This document shows positions 21,811 to 33,400 of a stretch of 64,000 nucleotides of DNA, one piece after another; position 1 is the stretch's first letter, and each line of letters begins with the position of its first letter. Both the position numbers and the translations under genes were made by a program. The notes beneath the pieces were generated by a model. That model ran no database searches and was not told the DNA's origin. It saw nothing but the letters and a program-made list of their open reading frames with translations. The DNA comes from Haematococcus lacustris. Lineage: Eukaryota > Chlorophyta > Chlorophyceae > Chlamydomonadales > Haematococcaceae. The stretch lies in the NCBI GenBank assembly GCA_030144725.1, contig JASKMD010000017.1:3590416-3654415 (forward strand), given 5' to 3'.

Positions 21811-22729
21811 GTGCCTCGCCGCGCAGCACCGTATTGCTTATCATGTTGACTCACCTGCTGGTGCCGCCAACGTTTAGTGTGTCTCTTGCAGAGCAACATA
21901 CATCAAGTGCGGATCCAATGGTGGTTTAAACTTGCAACTGCGGTCCTGCCCTAAACAGCGACACCTGACCTTAGCTGCCACCACTGCCTCAGGCGTTCCC
22001 AACATGCAACTGCAGCCCATCAACTCCATCATTTGATGTAACGTTTGTTGAGTCTGCTGCAATGTGGTCATGCGCGTTTAATGTAAGACTGGAATTGCCA
22101 TCGGAGTCTTTCGATGCGGGCAGCCACATGTCACCCCGGATGTGTCCCAATCACAGTCCGTGGTTAGCTACACTGGTAAGCTACGTCCTTGGCTATCCGT
22201 TAGCGATGTACGACATGTCGGTGGCGCACACCACCGAAGTCCGGCAAACATGGCTGCGCGAGCTTCCTGATGGTGCAGCCGCTTGGCGAGGATGTGAGGA
22301 TTCCCTTGAGTGTTGACGGCAGCGTTACATCGCTATAATGGTGGGCGCCACCGCCGCTGAGCTCCAGCCAAACTCCCTACACTCTTGTCCAAGATGACTC
22401 TTACGTGCATCACCAGAAAAAGAAACATAGATACTGGATGAACGCACGATGATTGGGACCACTCCAAAGGCACATCAATTGTTGGCTGCAGGTGTATGAT
22501 GAGTAGTTACCCCCTTCCACCACCCCCTTCCAGTCCACCTAGCCCTACTCCCAGCCCATCCCCGCCCATCCCAGCTCTCCAGCCCTCCCCTCCTCCCACC
22601 CACTCCCACTCTCTCCCACCCCTTGCAAGCCATGGGCAAGAGGCCGAGCAAAGCTCTCTGTGCCCATCTGAAGGCGTGAAATAGCTCTGCCCAGGCAGGC
22701 CACCGCCACTGCCCTAGTGGTATGAAGGC
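21811..22729. other. Intergenic region without a supported gene
   Basis: An 84-codon ORF at 22062-22316 (plus) has no recognised motif. A C-rich tract at 22510-22620 lies between a possible donor (gtgtatg) and acceptor (cttgcaag) and may be an intron of the element-like gene downstream. Confidence 0.35.
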
Positions 22730-24289
22730 TGCGGTGGGCAGGGCACAGGCTAAGGTGCAGCGGCTGCGGGATGTGGAGCAGCCCCTAATGGGCACCGTGG
22801 ATGGGTTGCAAGTCGTCGCATGATGGATGAGCATGCGGCTTTGCAGCAGGTGGCATCCAGAGCGGCAGCTACCAATCACTCCCTACGGGCTACTCGACGC
22901 AGCCTCCAAGGGCAAGTGCATATCTACCGGCAAACGCCGCCCCCACCACTCCCCACTCACCTTCAAGCAGAGGCAGCAGCTGCTGGTTTTGGAGCAGCAC
23001 CCCGTCTCAGTGGAGGTGTTGAGGCGGTGTGCAGAGGCTGGCTACACAAGCCATGGCCGGCCCATGAGCAGCATGGCAGAGCAGCTCAGCCCAGCCGGTC
23101 TCGCACCCTCACCAACAGACATCTTCATTTCAACTCAAGGGGCGCCTGTGGGGAGGCCAGCAGCCAGGACTGCACCCTATAATGCTCACCACTGCTTGAG
23201 CACCGTCAGGTTGCATCTAGAGACCGGTGTCAGCCACCGTGCCCTCTCCAAGTGCCGGCAATTCTTCGTCTCTGAGCAGTGCGTCCTCCCCAACCCACAC
23301 CGGCCAGGCAATACATCCACAGTTAGGCGTGAATTCCACATCGTATCCACTTACATGTGGCGCAACACCCTTGGTAAGATGCAAAGGGGAAGGCAGGGTG
23401 GCGTGGCTGGGAAGGGGCTGGGAGAGAGTGGAAGGGGCTGGGAGGGAGTGGGAGGGGGTGGGAGGGGGGGGCTGAGGCTGGGAATAACCGCATGTCTTTG
23501 CTCTGCTGCCTGCTCTCAGACCAACTGTTGCGCGCAAAGGCAATACACCTGCAATTTGATGGGTGCACATGCGATCGCCATGGCAAGGTGCTCGTATTGC
23601 GAGTGACAGCAGCAGTCACCCCGCAGCACCAGCCAGAAGGCTGGGAGCAGAGGCCCGGTGGTGGGGCTGGGGCTGGGGCTGGGGCAGCAGATGGGGCAGC
23701 AGCTAGGGCTGGGGCTGGGGCTGGAGCTGGGGCAGGCCGACTCACCACTCAAGTCACCGATGTGTTGGCTATCGTCCCCTTGCCTATTGGCACGGCAGAA
23801 GCTCATGTCCAGGTCATAATGCATCTGACATTCGTGCCATGGCTGTGAACGGCGACCCTGGCGGCCCCGCACTGCGCCTTCACCTCGAACAGTACTACCT
23901 TGCCAGCCCCATCTCCAATGCCCCAGTGGAGTCAGCAAAGGCAGAGTGCCAGATCACAGAAGCAGCGCACAAGGTCATGAGGGTTGTGGTTAATGTGGGT
24001 GACCATGCGTGCCGAGAGCGGCTTGCAGCGGCCCATGCCCTTGCCTTGGGGGGGCCACACAACTGTAGAGGAGGCAAAGAAGATGACGGGAAAGCAGCTT
24101 CAGTCATACCTCCACTTCCACAAGCAGGAGGTACACACCAGCTGGAGGGTACCCAAGCTACTGAGCCACGTGTGCACCCACATCCGTGAAAAGCTTGCCG
24201 CAGCTGCGCCCCCTCAGCAACAGCTGACACCTGCAGGCCCCATCCCTGAGCTGGCTGTTCCTGCTGGTGCACCCCCTCAGCAGCAGTAA
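22730..24289 (+). pseudogene. Transposase-like gene (RNase H-fold candidate), decayed
   Basis: Coding-like stretches include FKQRQQLLVLEQHPVSVEVL, HRALSKCRQFFVSEQCVLPN and VSTYMWRNTL. Splicing at 23372 (CTTG|GTAAG) to 23519 (ctcag|AC) joins these to HLQFDGCTCDRHGKVLVLRV, which resembles the first catalytic-Asp strand of DDE/RNase H-like transposases. A Gly/Ala run follows (23655-23735), then VLAIVPLPIGTAEAHVQ. An in-frame TGA near 22820 and frame changes after 23840 indicate decay. The end reads KKMTGKQLQSYLHFHKQEVH in another frame. I cannot name the superfamily. Confidence 0.4.
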
Positions 24290-24883
24290 CAGCTGGCAGC
24301 GGCAAGCACGTCACGTAAGCGTAAGCTAACAAGTCGAGGGCAGCAAAGCAAGGTGAGACAACACCATGTACTGCACCTAGCACCTTCCTTAAGCGTGGTA
24401 GAGCAGCCGGTAGTGCACTAGCGCCAGCAGCAGCTCCAAAAGCTTATAGTGGTATCCGGTTGTCACGACTGCCGTCGTCGCGTCCACATGCCAAAAGCAA
24501 AACATGTTCCGACTGCTGCTGCGCGTTGCATGGGGCGAAATCGCATGAATTCAGATGTCGATCTTTGGGCAGGCACTGAGCACCGCTGAGAGCGAGATAG
24601 TTCTTGCTGCGTCTGCCATCTCGTAGCTATGACTCTCCTCTGTTCAAAGCACTGTTTACATATATTTTTGACTGAGTGGCTGCGGCGATACGGGCTTCCT
24701 ATCACAGGGGGGTGGTTTTGAGGTAGTTGGGAACGCCTGACACTGCCTGCATTCCAAAGTTATGCTGCCATGTTTGACGCCCACAATGGCCGCAATGGCT
24801 GCAGGGGATGTAGATGCTGAAGCTTCCCGGAGTCGAGGGCAGGGGGTGTTAGACCTGCTGCTCTTGAGTGTCAATTGATATGA
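24290..24883. other. Convergent 3' flanks
   Basis: Nothing gene-like is supported. The region should hold the 3' end of DJ-1 on the minus strand. No element copy was recognised. Confidence 0.35.
24655..24660 (-). terminator. Possible TGTAA-type polyadenylation signal of DJ-1
   Basis: The minus strand reads TGTAAA about 225 bases past the DJ-1 stop. TGTAA is the usual poly(A) signal in chlamydomonadalean algae. Distance fits, but a 5-base match is weak evidence. Confidence 0.3.
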
Positions 24884-27386
24884 TCAAACAGAGAAAGGGT
24901 ACATGACCATGGGTGCCGCCACCGCCTGCAACTTCTCCTCCCCGTACAGCTGCTTGACAAGGGACAGAGCAAACTCAAACGCAGTTCCTGGGCCACGGCT
25001 GGTGGTGAGCAGACCATCCACCACCACGCGCTCTGACACGGCACTGGGGCACAGGAGCAGGAGCAAGGGGCAGGGGGCAAGGGGGTAGGGTGGCCAGGGC
25101 AGCTAGGGGCTCAGCGGGGCCAGCACCTCCCTCACCAGCCCAGCGAGCAATAAGTACCAACGCAATGGCTAAGTCAGATCGCCTCATACCGGGTATTGTT
25201 GTGTCATGCCACACTATAACGGGGCTGATATAACGGGGCTGACGTAACGGGGCCAGCAAGCAGGCGTGCTGGCGAGCAGCCAGGTAGGGCAACACATTTT
25301 TGCAGGCCACTGCAGCCCCCTGGGGCCCCCCCTGGGGCTCCTCACCTCTGGTTCTTCAGCTTGTCTGCAAAGGCTGGGTGTGCCGTAACCTTGGCCCCCT
25401 CCCCCACCAGCCCCTTGGCCTCCAAGAACACGGTAGGGGTGGCGCAGATGGCGGCAGTGTGCCTCCCTGCTGCAGCCTGCTCGCGCAGCAGGCGCTCCAG
25501 GGCCCCGCAGTCGCGTAGCCGCTCAGCCCCGGGCATGCCTCCCTGCAGATGGGCAGAGGGTGAGAGGTCTGTAGCATGGGATGAGTAGGGTGAGGTGGTC
25601 AGGGCGGAGGTGAGGTGAGTAGGGTGAGGTGGGAGGTGAGTTGGGTGAGGTGGGGTGGGAGTGGGGTGAGGGTGGGAAGTGGGTAGGGTGAGGTGAGTAG
25701 GGTGAGGTGGTCAGGGCGGAGGTGGAGGCAGGGGGGTAGGCAAGGTTGGGGGCCTGGCAGCTTAGCTCCTCGTGTGTGAGCAGCCGGGCAGGGGACAGAC
25801 AGGCAGGAGAGAACTGCATGTGGCATGCTGACATGCAAGCCAAGCTTCAAACGGAGAGGCCTACATCTCTGCAGGACAGATCGTCAAAGTCAAGTCCGTT
25901 GTATTGAGAAGCTTCAAATCTGCGGGCCTCCCTTGGGGTACAAGCAGCTGCAAGAACAGCCACCCAAGGCCCAGCAGCAGCAACTTGCTGTGGCACAGTA
26001 ATGCTCCTCCCCTCTTGAACTGTCATCAGCTCACATCAGTGCAGGTTTGGCATGCCACCCTCAGGCTATAGCTCTGTCAGAGGACAGAGGTCAGGCAACA
26101 GTGTAGGTGGAAGGCGCTCATGCCATGTGTGCGTAAACATGACTGCATACAGACAACACATCACCCCTAGTGAGGGGACCTGATGCAGCCTTTGCATTGG
26201 TGCTTGATGCCTGCTGGGCTGATGAGGAGGTGCTGCACTGCTACATGCTACATGCAAAAGATGTGCAAACCCTAGTCATGTGAGACACCTACCTAGCTGT
26301 CTACCTACTAACTGCTACATGATACATGCTACATGCTACATGCTACATGCAAAAGATGTGTCTTGTGCTCACGAGCAAGGTGATGTGCGTAGCGGTATGG
26401 CTGCTACACAGCTAGCTGCACACGCTGCGTCCCCTGGGTTTAGGTTTTATAATTTTGTGGTTTTAGGACCTATGGATTTTAGGATGTTATGATCTTATTT
26501 GATGGTTTTAGGATCATATTGATTGTTATATGTCAGGGTTGGGTGCCTGCCCCTGACCTGTGGCTGGGTGTAGGGTCCAGCTGCTGCTCTTCACTTCAGC
26601 TGTTGCTATCGCTGCATTCCACATGGCTGCCTGTGCTCAGGGTGACAGCAGGGGCTGGCAGCCTCACATACCGGCAGGGCGATGACGTCATAGGTGCTGC
26701 TGGCTGCGCTGTCCATGGACACGTCTGCCTGCAGCTTGACCCCTCGGCTGCATGTCACCACCAGCTCATTCTCGACTGAGGCCACTGTGACCTGTTCAGG
26801 CAAGGGCACTGAGACATAAATAGGCAAGAGCACCGCCGCCTATTCCTTCAGGTGTAGCATGCGCCACACACACTGGGCAGTCCAGGGCCAAAGCTGCACT
26901 AACACCACTGCTGCCCCTTTGTGCTCAAGGGGAAGACCATCAGCTGGACAGGAGAACTTCGCATAGCGAGGCGCTTGGTGCTAAAGGCATGGTTGCATGG
27001 CTGCATGTCATTTCATGTAAACAAGAAGAAAGAGGTGGGCATACATGTGCAGGGCATCAGGGCCAGTGGACTGCACATCTGGAAGTGTTGTGGACACCGA
27101 GCTTAGAGCAGCTCACCTCCGCCCCAGCGCGCCGCAGCACATCAATGATGATGACTGCCTCCATTTCCTCACTGCCATTGGCAACTGCGCAGTGGGTGTC
27201 ATACATGTAAATACCACAACGGGCTGGTTGCTGCAGATATCCGCGCTCGCCGCTCTTACTTGGCACAAGAACCGTCTTCCTGGACGCTGACGCAGCCATG
27301 CGACGAGCAAGATGCGGGGTGACAGCGGATCGACGAAAGTGGTAAACGCTTCGATGGCTCGAGGCGCTACGAGCGCAGGTCTGCAT
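24884..27386 (-). CDS. DJ1: DJ-1/PARK7 family protein, plastid or mitochondrial form likely
   Basis: DJ-1 proteins act as deglycase/glyoxalase-type or redox-stress enzymes with a nucleophilic cysteine. Exons on the minus strand: 27260-27386, 27117-27184, 26672-26791, 25346-25542 and 24884-25043, giving 223 aa. The fold markers appear in order: KTVLVPIANGSEEMEAV (with the conserved Glu), SRGVKLQAD, DVIALPGGMPGA, AAICATP (nucleophile Cys138) and VVVDGLLTTSRGPGTAFEFA. The start at 27386 adds a basic Ser/Arg-rich leader (MQTCARSASSHRSVYHFRRS) that looks like an organelle transit peptide. Starting at 27299 instead gives a 194-aa cytosolic-size protein. Intron 3 (25543-26671) contains a family A element fragment. 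A captured copy of exon 5 is at 14700-14905. Confidence 0.93.
25855..26260 (+). mobile_element. Family A fragment inside a DJ-1 intron
   Basis: The plus strand reads LGYKQLQEQPPKAQQQQ and ends AVAQ-stop at 26001. The 3' segment and the terminal hairpin cccctagtgagggg (near 26165) follow. Its 5' junction is shared with the minus-strand copy at 15345-15510. It lies antisense to DJ-1 within intron 3 and does not disturb the exons. Confidence 0.7.
26001..26160 (+). ncRNA. Family A 3' structured segment with an extended apical stem
   Basis: CTCTGTC-AGAG-GACAGAG (26072-26089) is a perfect 7-bp stem exactly where other copies have CCC/GGG or CTCTG/CAGAG. The flanking cores catcagctcacat and ggtcaggcaacagtgtagg are conserved. 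Confidence 0.55.
26290..26350 (+). repeat. Short ctacatg repeats
   Basis: The unit ctacatg(a/c)ta recurs about five times and is shared, with its gcaaaagatgtg flank, with 37963-37990. It marks a wider repeat family next to the family A variant b fragments. Confidence 0.5.
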
Positions 27387-27767
27387 GGCACTGCGCTGAC
27401 TGCTGCACCGGAGAGGCACCGTGCTTTCCGGTCACACCATGCCGATCAGTAAATCAGATATGAAAGGGTACAACATCGTTTTGATGCACGCATGATGACA
27501 CCGTAGCTGCATACTCACCCAATACGTAGGCCACCCAATACCCAGCTGAGTAATGGGTGCTACTGCCCCACAGTGTGGACTACAGGCTCTAGAGACACAT
27601 CTTAAACCTCCTTGTCGACCTAAGCCACGACGGTGGGACAAGCAAGAAGTTTGGCGATGGTCACACGCGAAGCGTAACGACTCTGTCTGTCTGCGGCTCT
27701 GATGCTCTTCTATCGCTGCCAATAACTACGGGAGACTCTCGCGCAGTGTCCAAGGTTAGCCGCGACC
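27387..27767. other. Divergent promoter region between DJ-1 and a small secreted protein gene
   Basis: About 380 bp separate two start codons on opposite strands. No ORF or repeat is supported; both promoters should lie here. Confidence 0.45.
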
Positions 27768-28352
27768 ATGGCAGTTGCCTGTCAACGAGGGCGAGCTTCT
27801 GTGGCACTGAGCCTTCTGCTGCTGCTGGTGACTTTCAACACCGCGTCAATGGTTCGCGGTCAAAGTCCAAGCTCGCAGCAAGGTGTGTAGAGGTCAGATA
27901 CCGCGTAGCGACATCCGTGATGTCATCGGCCGGCTGCATCCTAAGTTCCGTCCTTAGCTGTTCTTTTGCCCTGCTGCACAGCTGGCTGTTGTTGGTGTGT
28001 CACTTGCATTCAAGAGCCGTACTGTCTGCTCAACCCTCAATCTGGACGTTGTCCTCCTTACCCAGACAGCGACCCATTCCTTAGCTTTCAAATGACCCAC
28101 AGTCAAACATGTTGTTCCATGGTGAATGAGCTTTGTTTGCCTGCGTGACCCTCAGGCCGACCACCTGTGGTGGATGATGTGGAACCCACATTTGATATCT
28201 CCCCCGGCACGCTCACCTCAACCCCTGCTGGCCAGCTGCCGCCCGGCACCACTGCCAGTCTTTCTGGTGGCCTGGCTGGGGCTACGAGCAATAGCATAAA
28301 CAATATCATTGTGGGCCGCAGGAGCCGCCGTTTTCTCCACTCACACCATTAG
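27768..28352 (+). CDS. Small secreted protein, unknown function (103 aa)
   Basis: Exons 27768-27882 and 28156-28352 are joined at phase 1 by a GT-AG intron. The first exon encodes a signal peptide: basic start, hydrophobic core VALSLLLLLVTFNTASMV, likely cleavage after VRG. The mature part is about 70 aa, with acidic VVDDVEPTFDIS, a Gly/Ser/Thr-rich middle and a basic tail GRRSRRFLHSHH. The intron carries a partial family B 3' segment (28085-28145). A second gene with the same plan (signal peptide in exon 1, phase-1 intron, about 100 aa) lies on the far side of ArgJ at 35925-36414. I do not recognise the family. Confidence 0.6.
28085..28145 (+). ncRNA. Truncated family B 3' segment in an intron
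   Basis: Only the last part is present: cccacagtcaaacatgttg, then ttccatggtgaatgag and ctttgttt. It ends about 10 bases before the splice acceptor of the secreted-protein gene, so it may contribute part of the pyrimidine-rich acceptor region. Confidence 0.45.
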
Positions 28353-28396
28353 CACGATTTCAGCAACTGTTACAATACCTGACGTTTGCTTTCATG

Positions 28397-28570
28397 CACA
28401 ATGTCCATGTGCATTGGGTATACTCCACACAGCCCATTAACACCATTTGAGTCGGGTCACTATTGCCCACTAGCATTCCCGCTAGTGGCTGCTAGTGGCC
28501 ATTGCTGGTCCGGCTCAAACGGAAGTCCTAGTGAGGGGCAACGGAAGTCCTAGTGAGGGGCAAGGGGGCT
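28397..28570 (+). repeat. 80-bp foldback hairpin and family A 3' terminus
   Basis: CCATTTGAG (28443-28451) and CTCAAACGG (28514-28522) are the arms. The upstream flank (gtccatgtgcattgggtata) matches 8829-8850. The downstream terminus tcctagtgaggggcaagg is duplicated in tandem (28525-28565). Confidence 0.7.
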
Positions 28571-28574
28571 GTTC

Positions 28575-28690
28575 GTGGCTGCTGCTCTGAAGTCATCAAG
28601 GGTGCGACCGAGGATGCTACAACATGTTTGCAGTAGCTGAGTGAGATTACCCACAGCCCAACATGTTGTTCCGTGTTGAATAAGTTTTGT
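28575..28690 (+). ncRNA. Family B 3' segment with compensatory stem change
   Basis: CAACATG (28620-28626) pairs with CATGTTG (28662-28668), both arms differing from the CAACTTG/CAAGTTG of other copies. No TnpB-like ORF is attached; it directly follows the foldback unit. Confidence 0.5.
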
Positions 28691-29329
28691 TGGACTGAAG
28701 TGCAGTCTGTGAGTACAAATGCTGAGGTTTTGTGATCAGTAGGCCAGCGCCTGTGATGGTCATCATCGCTACATTGCATGTTTTCTGTCTTAGTGCAAGG
28801 CGGGTTCTTTGTTGCGACATGCAAGTTGTTGGCACTGCCATTGGCAGGCATGGCAATACTATGGAAAAGTTGAACATTCGGCCCATCTCTTCCCGTCACC
28901 CTTTCCTGTGATGGCTGTGTTATGCGACAGTCCCTGCGACCCCTGCTACATATACACTAGTCCAGTAGGCCCGTCCCACAGCGAAAAGTCATAGAATACC
29001 GGACCAGGCAGCACCGTGTGGGTGTGGGTGTAGAGTGTTCACATAGTTTGGCCTGTTTCACATGCCACACCATCATAGCCTCCACACGCTGCTTGCCGTT
29101 CGAGGCAGCTATGCTGTGCGTGGAAGCTCGCGTGGAAGCTCGCCATTCACCTTCACACTCAATATGTAAGATGGGTGCATGCGTCTGCTGGGTGCTGGAG
29201 GGGATCAAGTGGGTGTCACGCCATCACTACGGCCAGGAGAGAGGAGTGGCGGTGTTCCCGTGAGCAAGCTGCTTCAGCCAGGGTGGGTGGAAGGCCAAGG
29301 GGGCGCAAGATGGGTTTTGCAAGGTGGAG
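28691..29329. other. Unassigned intergenic sequence
   Basis: No intact gene is seen. Family B coding similarity probably begins around 29270-29330 but is too diverged to bound. Confidence 0.35.
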
Positions 29330-29925
29330 CAGCCTAGCAGGCCAGTGTCAGGTCTGACAGGTTGGTGATCGTGCATGAGTTCTGGACCAGCCGTGTCAGC
29401 TTGTCTGTGCATGCCCCCCAGCTTTGTGAGCTGCACCTTCCACTTGACCGGCTTACGCCCGAAGACTGGGTACTTCCAGCAGGCCAGGTGCTCTAGCGGC
29501 TGGTGCGCCCAACAAAAGGCCAGCGGCATGGGAAGTATGTGCCATGTGGTGCAATGAGGTGGCGCCCAACCCCCCTCCACCTGCCCAGGACCCACCTCCC
29601 CCTGCCCGGGACCAGCCGCCTGCCCAGCCCCACCTGGTCCAGTCCCACCACCCCAGGCCCCCCAAGGGGGCAGGTGGCTGGTCCGGGACACCAATGGATG
29701 CCTGAACTTCCAGCGCATTGGTGAGAGCATGCAGCACCCCTTGGAGTTGTGCAGCTGGACGGACGAGGAGGCTCTGCCCCCATTGGCAAGGAGTAGCAGC
29801 AGGGCTACAAACTGTAGTCGGCAAGGGTGTGATCGAGGATGCTCCAACTTGATTGGAGTAGCTGAGTGAGATCACCCACAGTCGATCAAGTTGTTCCATG
29901 TTGAATGAGTTTTGTTTGTCTGATG
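29330..29925 (+). mobile_element. Family B TnpB-like fragment retaining RuvC-II and RuvC-III
   Basis: The plus strand reads LVIVHEFWTSRVSLSVHA at 29365-29420, the counterpart of VDEHRTTRVSSAVNG in family A and hence the RuvC-II region, with the usual D before E changed to H. It continues PEDWVLPAGQV, an in-frame TAG, and RLVRPTKGQRHGKYV. After a small deletion it resumes with WLVRDTNGCLNFQRIGES (RuvC-III, first D changed to V) and breaks near 29795. The 3' segment follows. It is the only family B copy here that shows the RuvC-II region. Confidence 0.65.
29810..29925 (+). ncRNA. Family B 3' segment with 9-bp stem
   Basis: CAACTTGAT (29845-29853) and ATCAAGTTG (29885-29893) pair over nine bases. 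A competing local hairpin CTCCAA-cttga-TTGGAG is also possible. It ends gagttttgttt like the other copies. Confidence 0.5.
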
Positions 29926-30417
29926 CTTCTCTGTCTCCCGCTGCCACCCACTACTAGAAACGTTTACTACTTTTGACTAATACTATTACTTGTACTATGG
30001 CCATACAGGCAAGATGTAACGAGAAATGGGTAGTAGCCGGCTGCACACGACTTCACCACAAGCCCAGTGGAAGGAGCCTGCATTGCAGTTTCGTGCACTA
30101 GGCACTGCATTGACTACTTAAACATATCATCTTTTTTGCACAATTGCACTCGCACCTCACTGCCTTCTGCTGAATCTCTGCGGTCTCAAGCAACAGCCTA
30201 AGACTGCAAATCGAACAACCGGATCCCTGGTGATCGATAAGAAGCCTTCCGCAATGTTGGCGATGCAGCAGCGAGCTATGGCAGGTATGCAGCCTTGCAT
30301 TTGTGCAACGGAGGGATCCGCGAACATGCTTAGAGTTTGAGCCGCAGTGCCGCTGAGGATGATGCCGCTTGTTCTTAGCACCTTGCTGGGTGATCGACCA
30401 ATCGCGCCATCGCGCTA
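29926..30417. other. 5' flank of ArgJ
   Basis: No supported gene. A 74-codon ORF at 30157-30381 (minus) lacks a recognised motif. The promoter and 5' UTR of ArgJ should lie at its right end. Confidence 0.35.
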
Positions 30418-33400
30418 ATGCAAATGTGCAGGGTCTCGGGCCTGCTGCCCGGTCGTGCGACCTCGCCTGCCCGCGCGATTGGTGAGGAAGCCCGGCGCCA
30501 CCCATTGGTTGGACATCTCATTACAAAACGGATTTAGTGGGACTGGGGTAGAGAGGGGCAATGCCACTGCCGAGGGCGCCCACCCTGAGCTGTTGCCTGA
30601 AGAGCCAGGGTTTGGTACCAGTATGGACTGATGTCCATGCACATATGCCAGCAGACAAAACTTGGATCTGCCTGTGACACACCGCTGCACTCCAGACTGC
30701 CACTGGGCACTGGGCTGAAAGTGGGCGGTGTTACAGCCTCTTATCGCCAAATCTTAGCCCTCCTTGCCCTTGGGTTATGCAACCATAAGGCCAGGCTAGA
30801 GAGGGTGTGCAGGGCTTCCCTCCAATCCTCGCTGGTCTGTCAGTCAAGCTGGGCTGCAGTGGCCCCTACCACATGCCACCAGCCCTGCACAGCCCATGGA
30901 TCTGAGAATGGCTGCCAGGCTTGACCCCTGCTGCAGCCGTTGACTGCACAGGCGCCCCCAGCTGCCATTTCCACAGCGCCAGACTCCTTTCAGATCCCAG
31001 CTGCGCCGGACCTCATCCCTGATGGCCAGTGGGAGAAGGTGCCTGAGGGAAACGTCACCACACCAAAGGGTTTCAAGGCAACAGGTAGGCGCCAGGCCTG
31101 GGCTCTGCCCCGGCCCCGGCCCCGGCCCCGGCCCCGGCCCCGGCCCCGGCCCTTACCTCCAGCTGCTGGCCCAAGGGCCTGCTGTGTGCTACGCTTACAC
31201 CACCCTGGCCCCTGCCTGGGGTGCTTACCTGGCACCTCCCAGGCGGGTGATGCACCGCAGGGGTACAGCCCAGGGCGGTGCCTAGTGCTGCAGTGTCAAG
31301 CGCCATGTGTGCCTGTTGCTGCTGGTGGGGCCACTGATGAGGAAGGCAATGGTGGAGGAGGTGCCCCCTGTGTCGCTGTGCGGTCAATTTCAGGGGCATA
31401 TGCCGGGCTGCGGGCCAGCGGCGTGAAGGCTGACCTGGCCCTGGTGGTGGCGGATGAGGACGCAGTGGTGGGCGGCACCTTCACCACCAACGTCATGTGC
31501 GCCGCACCTGTGATGTACTGCAAGGACGTGCTCAGCCGCAAGAAGACAGTGCGGGCGGTGAGGGGCAGGGTTGGGGCGGTGGAGTGCAGGGGGGGAGGGG
31601 GGCCAGGCAAGGGGTGGAGTGGAGGGAGACAGGCAGGGGGTGGCAGTTGCCAGTTGTTTGCAGGGCCAGACTGCTGGCCACTGCTGGTGTGCCACGCCAC
31701 CTGCTCTGCTCCACTGCACTTGCTTGTCCCTGGCTTCACGTGCACTCAGGTACAGCCCTGGAGCCCTGTGGGCCTGTGTTGGGGATGTGGCACCGTGGGG
31801 CATGATGGGCATGGTGGGGCATGATGGGGCATGATGCGGTGTGATGCGGTGTGATGTGAAGTGGCCCTGTTGGGTGGACTCAGCTTGACTCAGGGGCACT
31901 CGGCCTGGAGTAGCAAGGTGGTTCTGTGGCGAAGCGTGATGCAGTGTGATGCGGTGTGATGGGTAATGACCCGGACCTGGATCGTTCTTGTGTGACTCTC
32001 TGTATTCCTGGAGAAACACAAATGGATACACATGCTGTGATGCAACACCAGTTGTGCGCCCCTTACCCCGCTTGGCCTGCCCTCTCCCCCTCTCCATGCC
32101 ATGCACCACCAGCATGTCTGAGCATCCCCCATGTGCAGGTCATGGCGAACGCGGGCCAAGCCAATGCCGCTACTGGCGACCAGGGCTACCAAGATGCTGT
32201 GCAAACCGCATCTGCCCTGGCCTCAGCTCTGGGGGTTGCCCCGGATGACGTGCTGCTGCAGTCCACAGGTGCCAGCCAGCACGCTGCCGCCAACAGCTCC
32301 AGGGGGCCAAAGGAACCCAGGGGCAAACTCTGGCACAGGGCACCGGCTCGGACTTAGCTAGCTTGGTGAATGGTCAACCACACGGCAGCTGCCAGTACCA
32401 CTCACCTGCAACCACACCCTACCCTCCAACCACACGGCTACTGCTGTGACACCCGCCACCGCTGGCTGCATAGATCACAGCTACTCCAGCCCCCCCGTCA
32501 CTCTGCTGTCGCCCCAGGCGTGATCGGGCGGCGTATGAAGATGGACGCCTTCATGACGGCCATCCCTGAGATCACCAAGACCCTGGGCTCCAGCCAGGCT
32601 GACGGGCACAGGGCCGCTGTCGCCATCACCACAACAGGTCAGGCCGGATGCTGGCTCAGGGACATATACCTTGGCCTGGTCTTGGCCTGGTAGGCCCGGA
32701 GTATGGCATTTGCCTTACACAAAACAGACCCCACCCCACCCCACCCCACCCCACCCCACCCCACCCCACCCCACCCCACCCCACCCCACCCCACCCCACC
32801 CCACCCCACCCCACCCCACCCCACCCCACCCCACCCCACCCCACCCCACCCCACCCCACCCCACCCCACCCCACCCCACCCCACCCCACCCCACCCCACC
32901 CCGCCCCACCCCGCCCCGCCCCACCCCACCCCACCCCTGGCTGCCCCCATCATTACCTGTCAAAGCTCCTCTGCTGCCGACCTCCTGCCGCAGACCTGGT
33001 CTCCAAGTCAGCTGCCTTGCGGGTCAACCTGGGCGGCACCCCGGTGCATGTGGGCGGCATGTGCAAGGGGTCGGGCATGATTCACCCCAACATGGCCACC
33101 ATGCTGGGTGTGGTGACGTGTGATGCTGCGGTGTCAGCGGAGGCCTGGCAGGGCATGGTGCGCCGGGCCTCAATCGCATCCTTCAACCAGATCACGGTGG
33201 GTGGGCTGGGCTGGGCTGCGCTGGGCTGGGGTGAGGCTGGGCTGGGGTGAGGCTGGGCTGGGATGAGGCTGTCCACTCGCAGTCGTTAGGCCCCTGCTGC
33301 TGGGCCCACACCCACACCCCGCAACGCTCACTTTACTCAGTCCCCCTATCCCAGTTGATATGCCAACCTGCCCCACGAAGTTGAATAACTCCTCTGTGCT

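Noticed and set aside
22496..22684. Pro/Ser-rich ORF
   Set aside because: It is a pyrimidine-rich intron-like tract between a possible donor and acceptor.
29005..29263. Plus-strand ORF containing MGACVCW, another possible acylated protein
   Set aside because: No conserved body, no splice support, and it lies in degenerate element surroundings.
32639..33250. ORFs of Pro/His/Thr or Gly/Trp/Val repeats
   Set aside because: They arise from the CCCCA array within an ArgJ intron and do not join any exon in frame.
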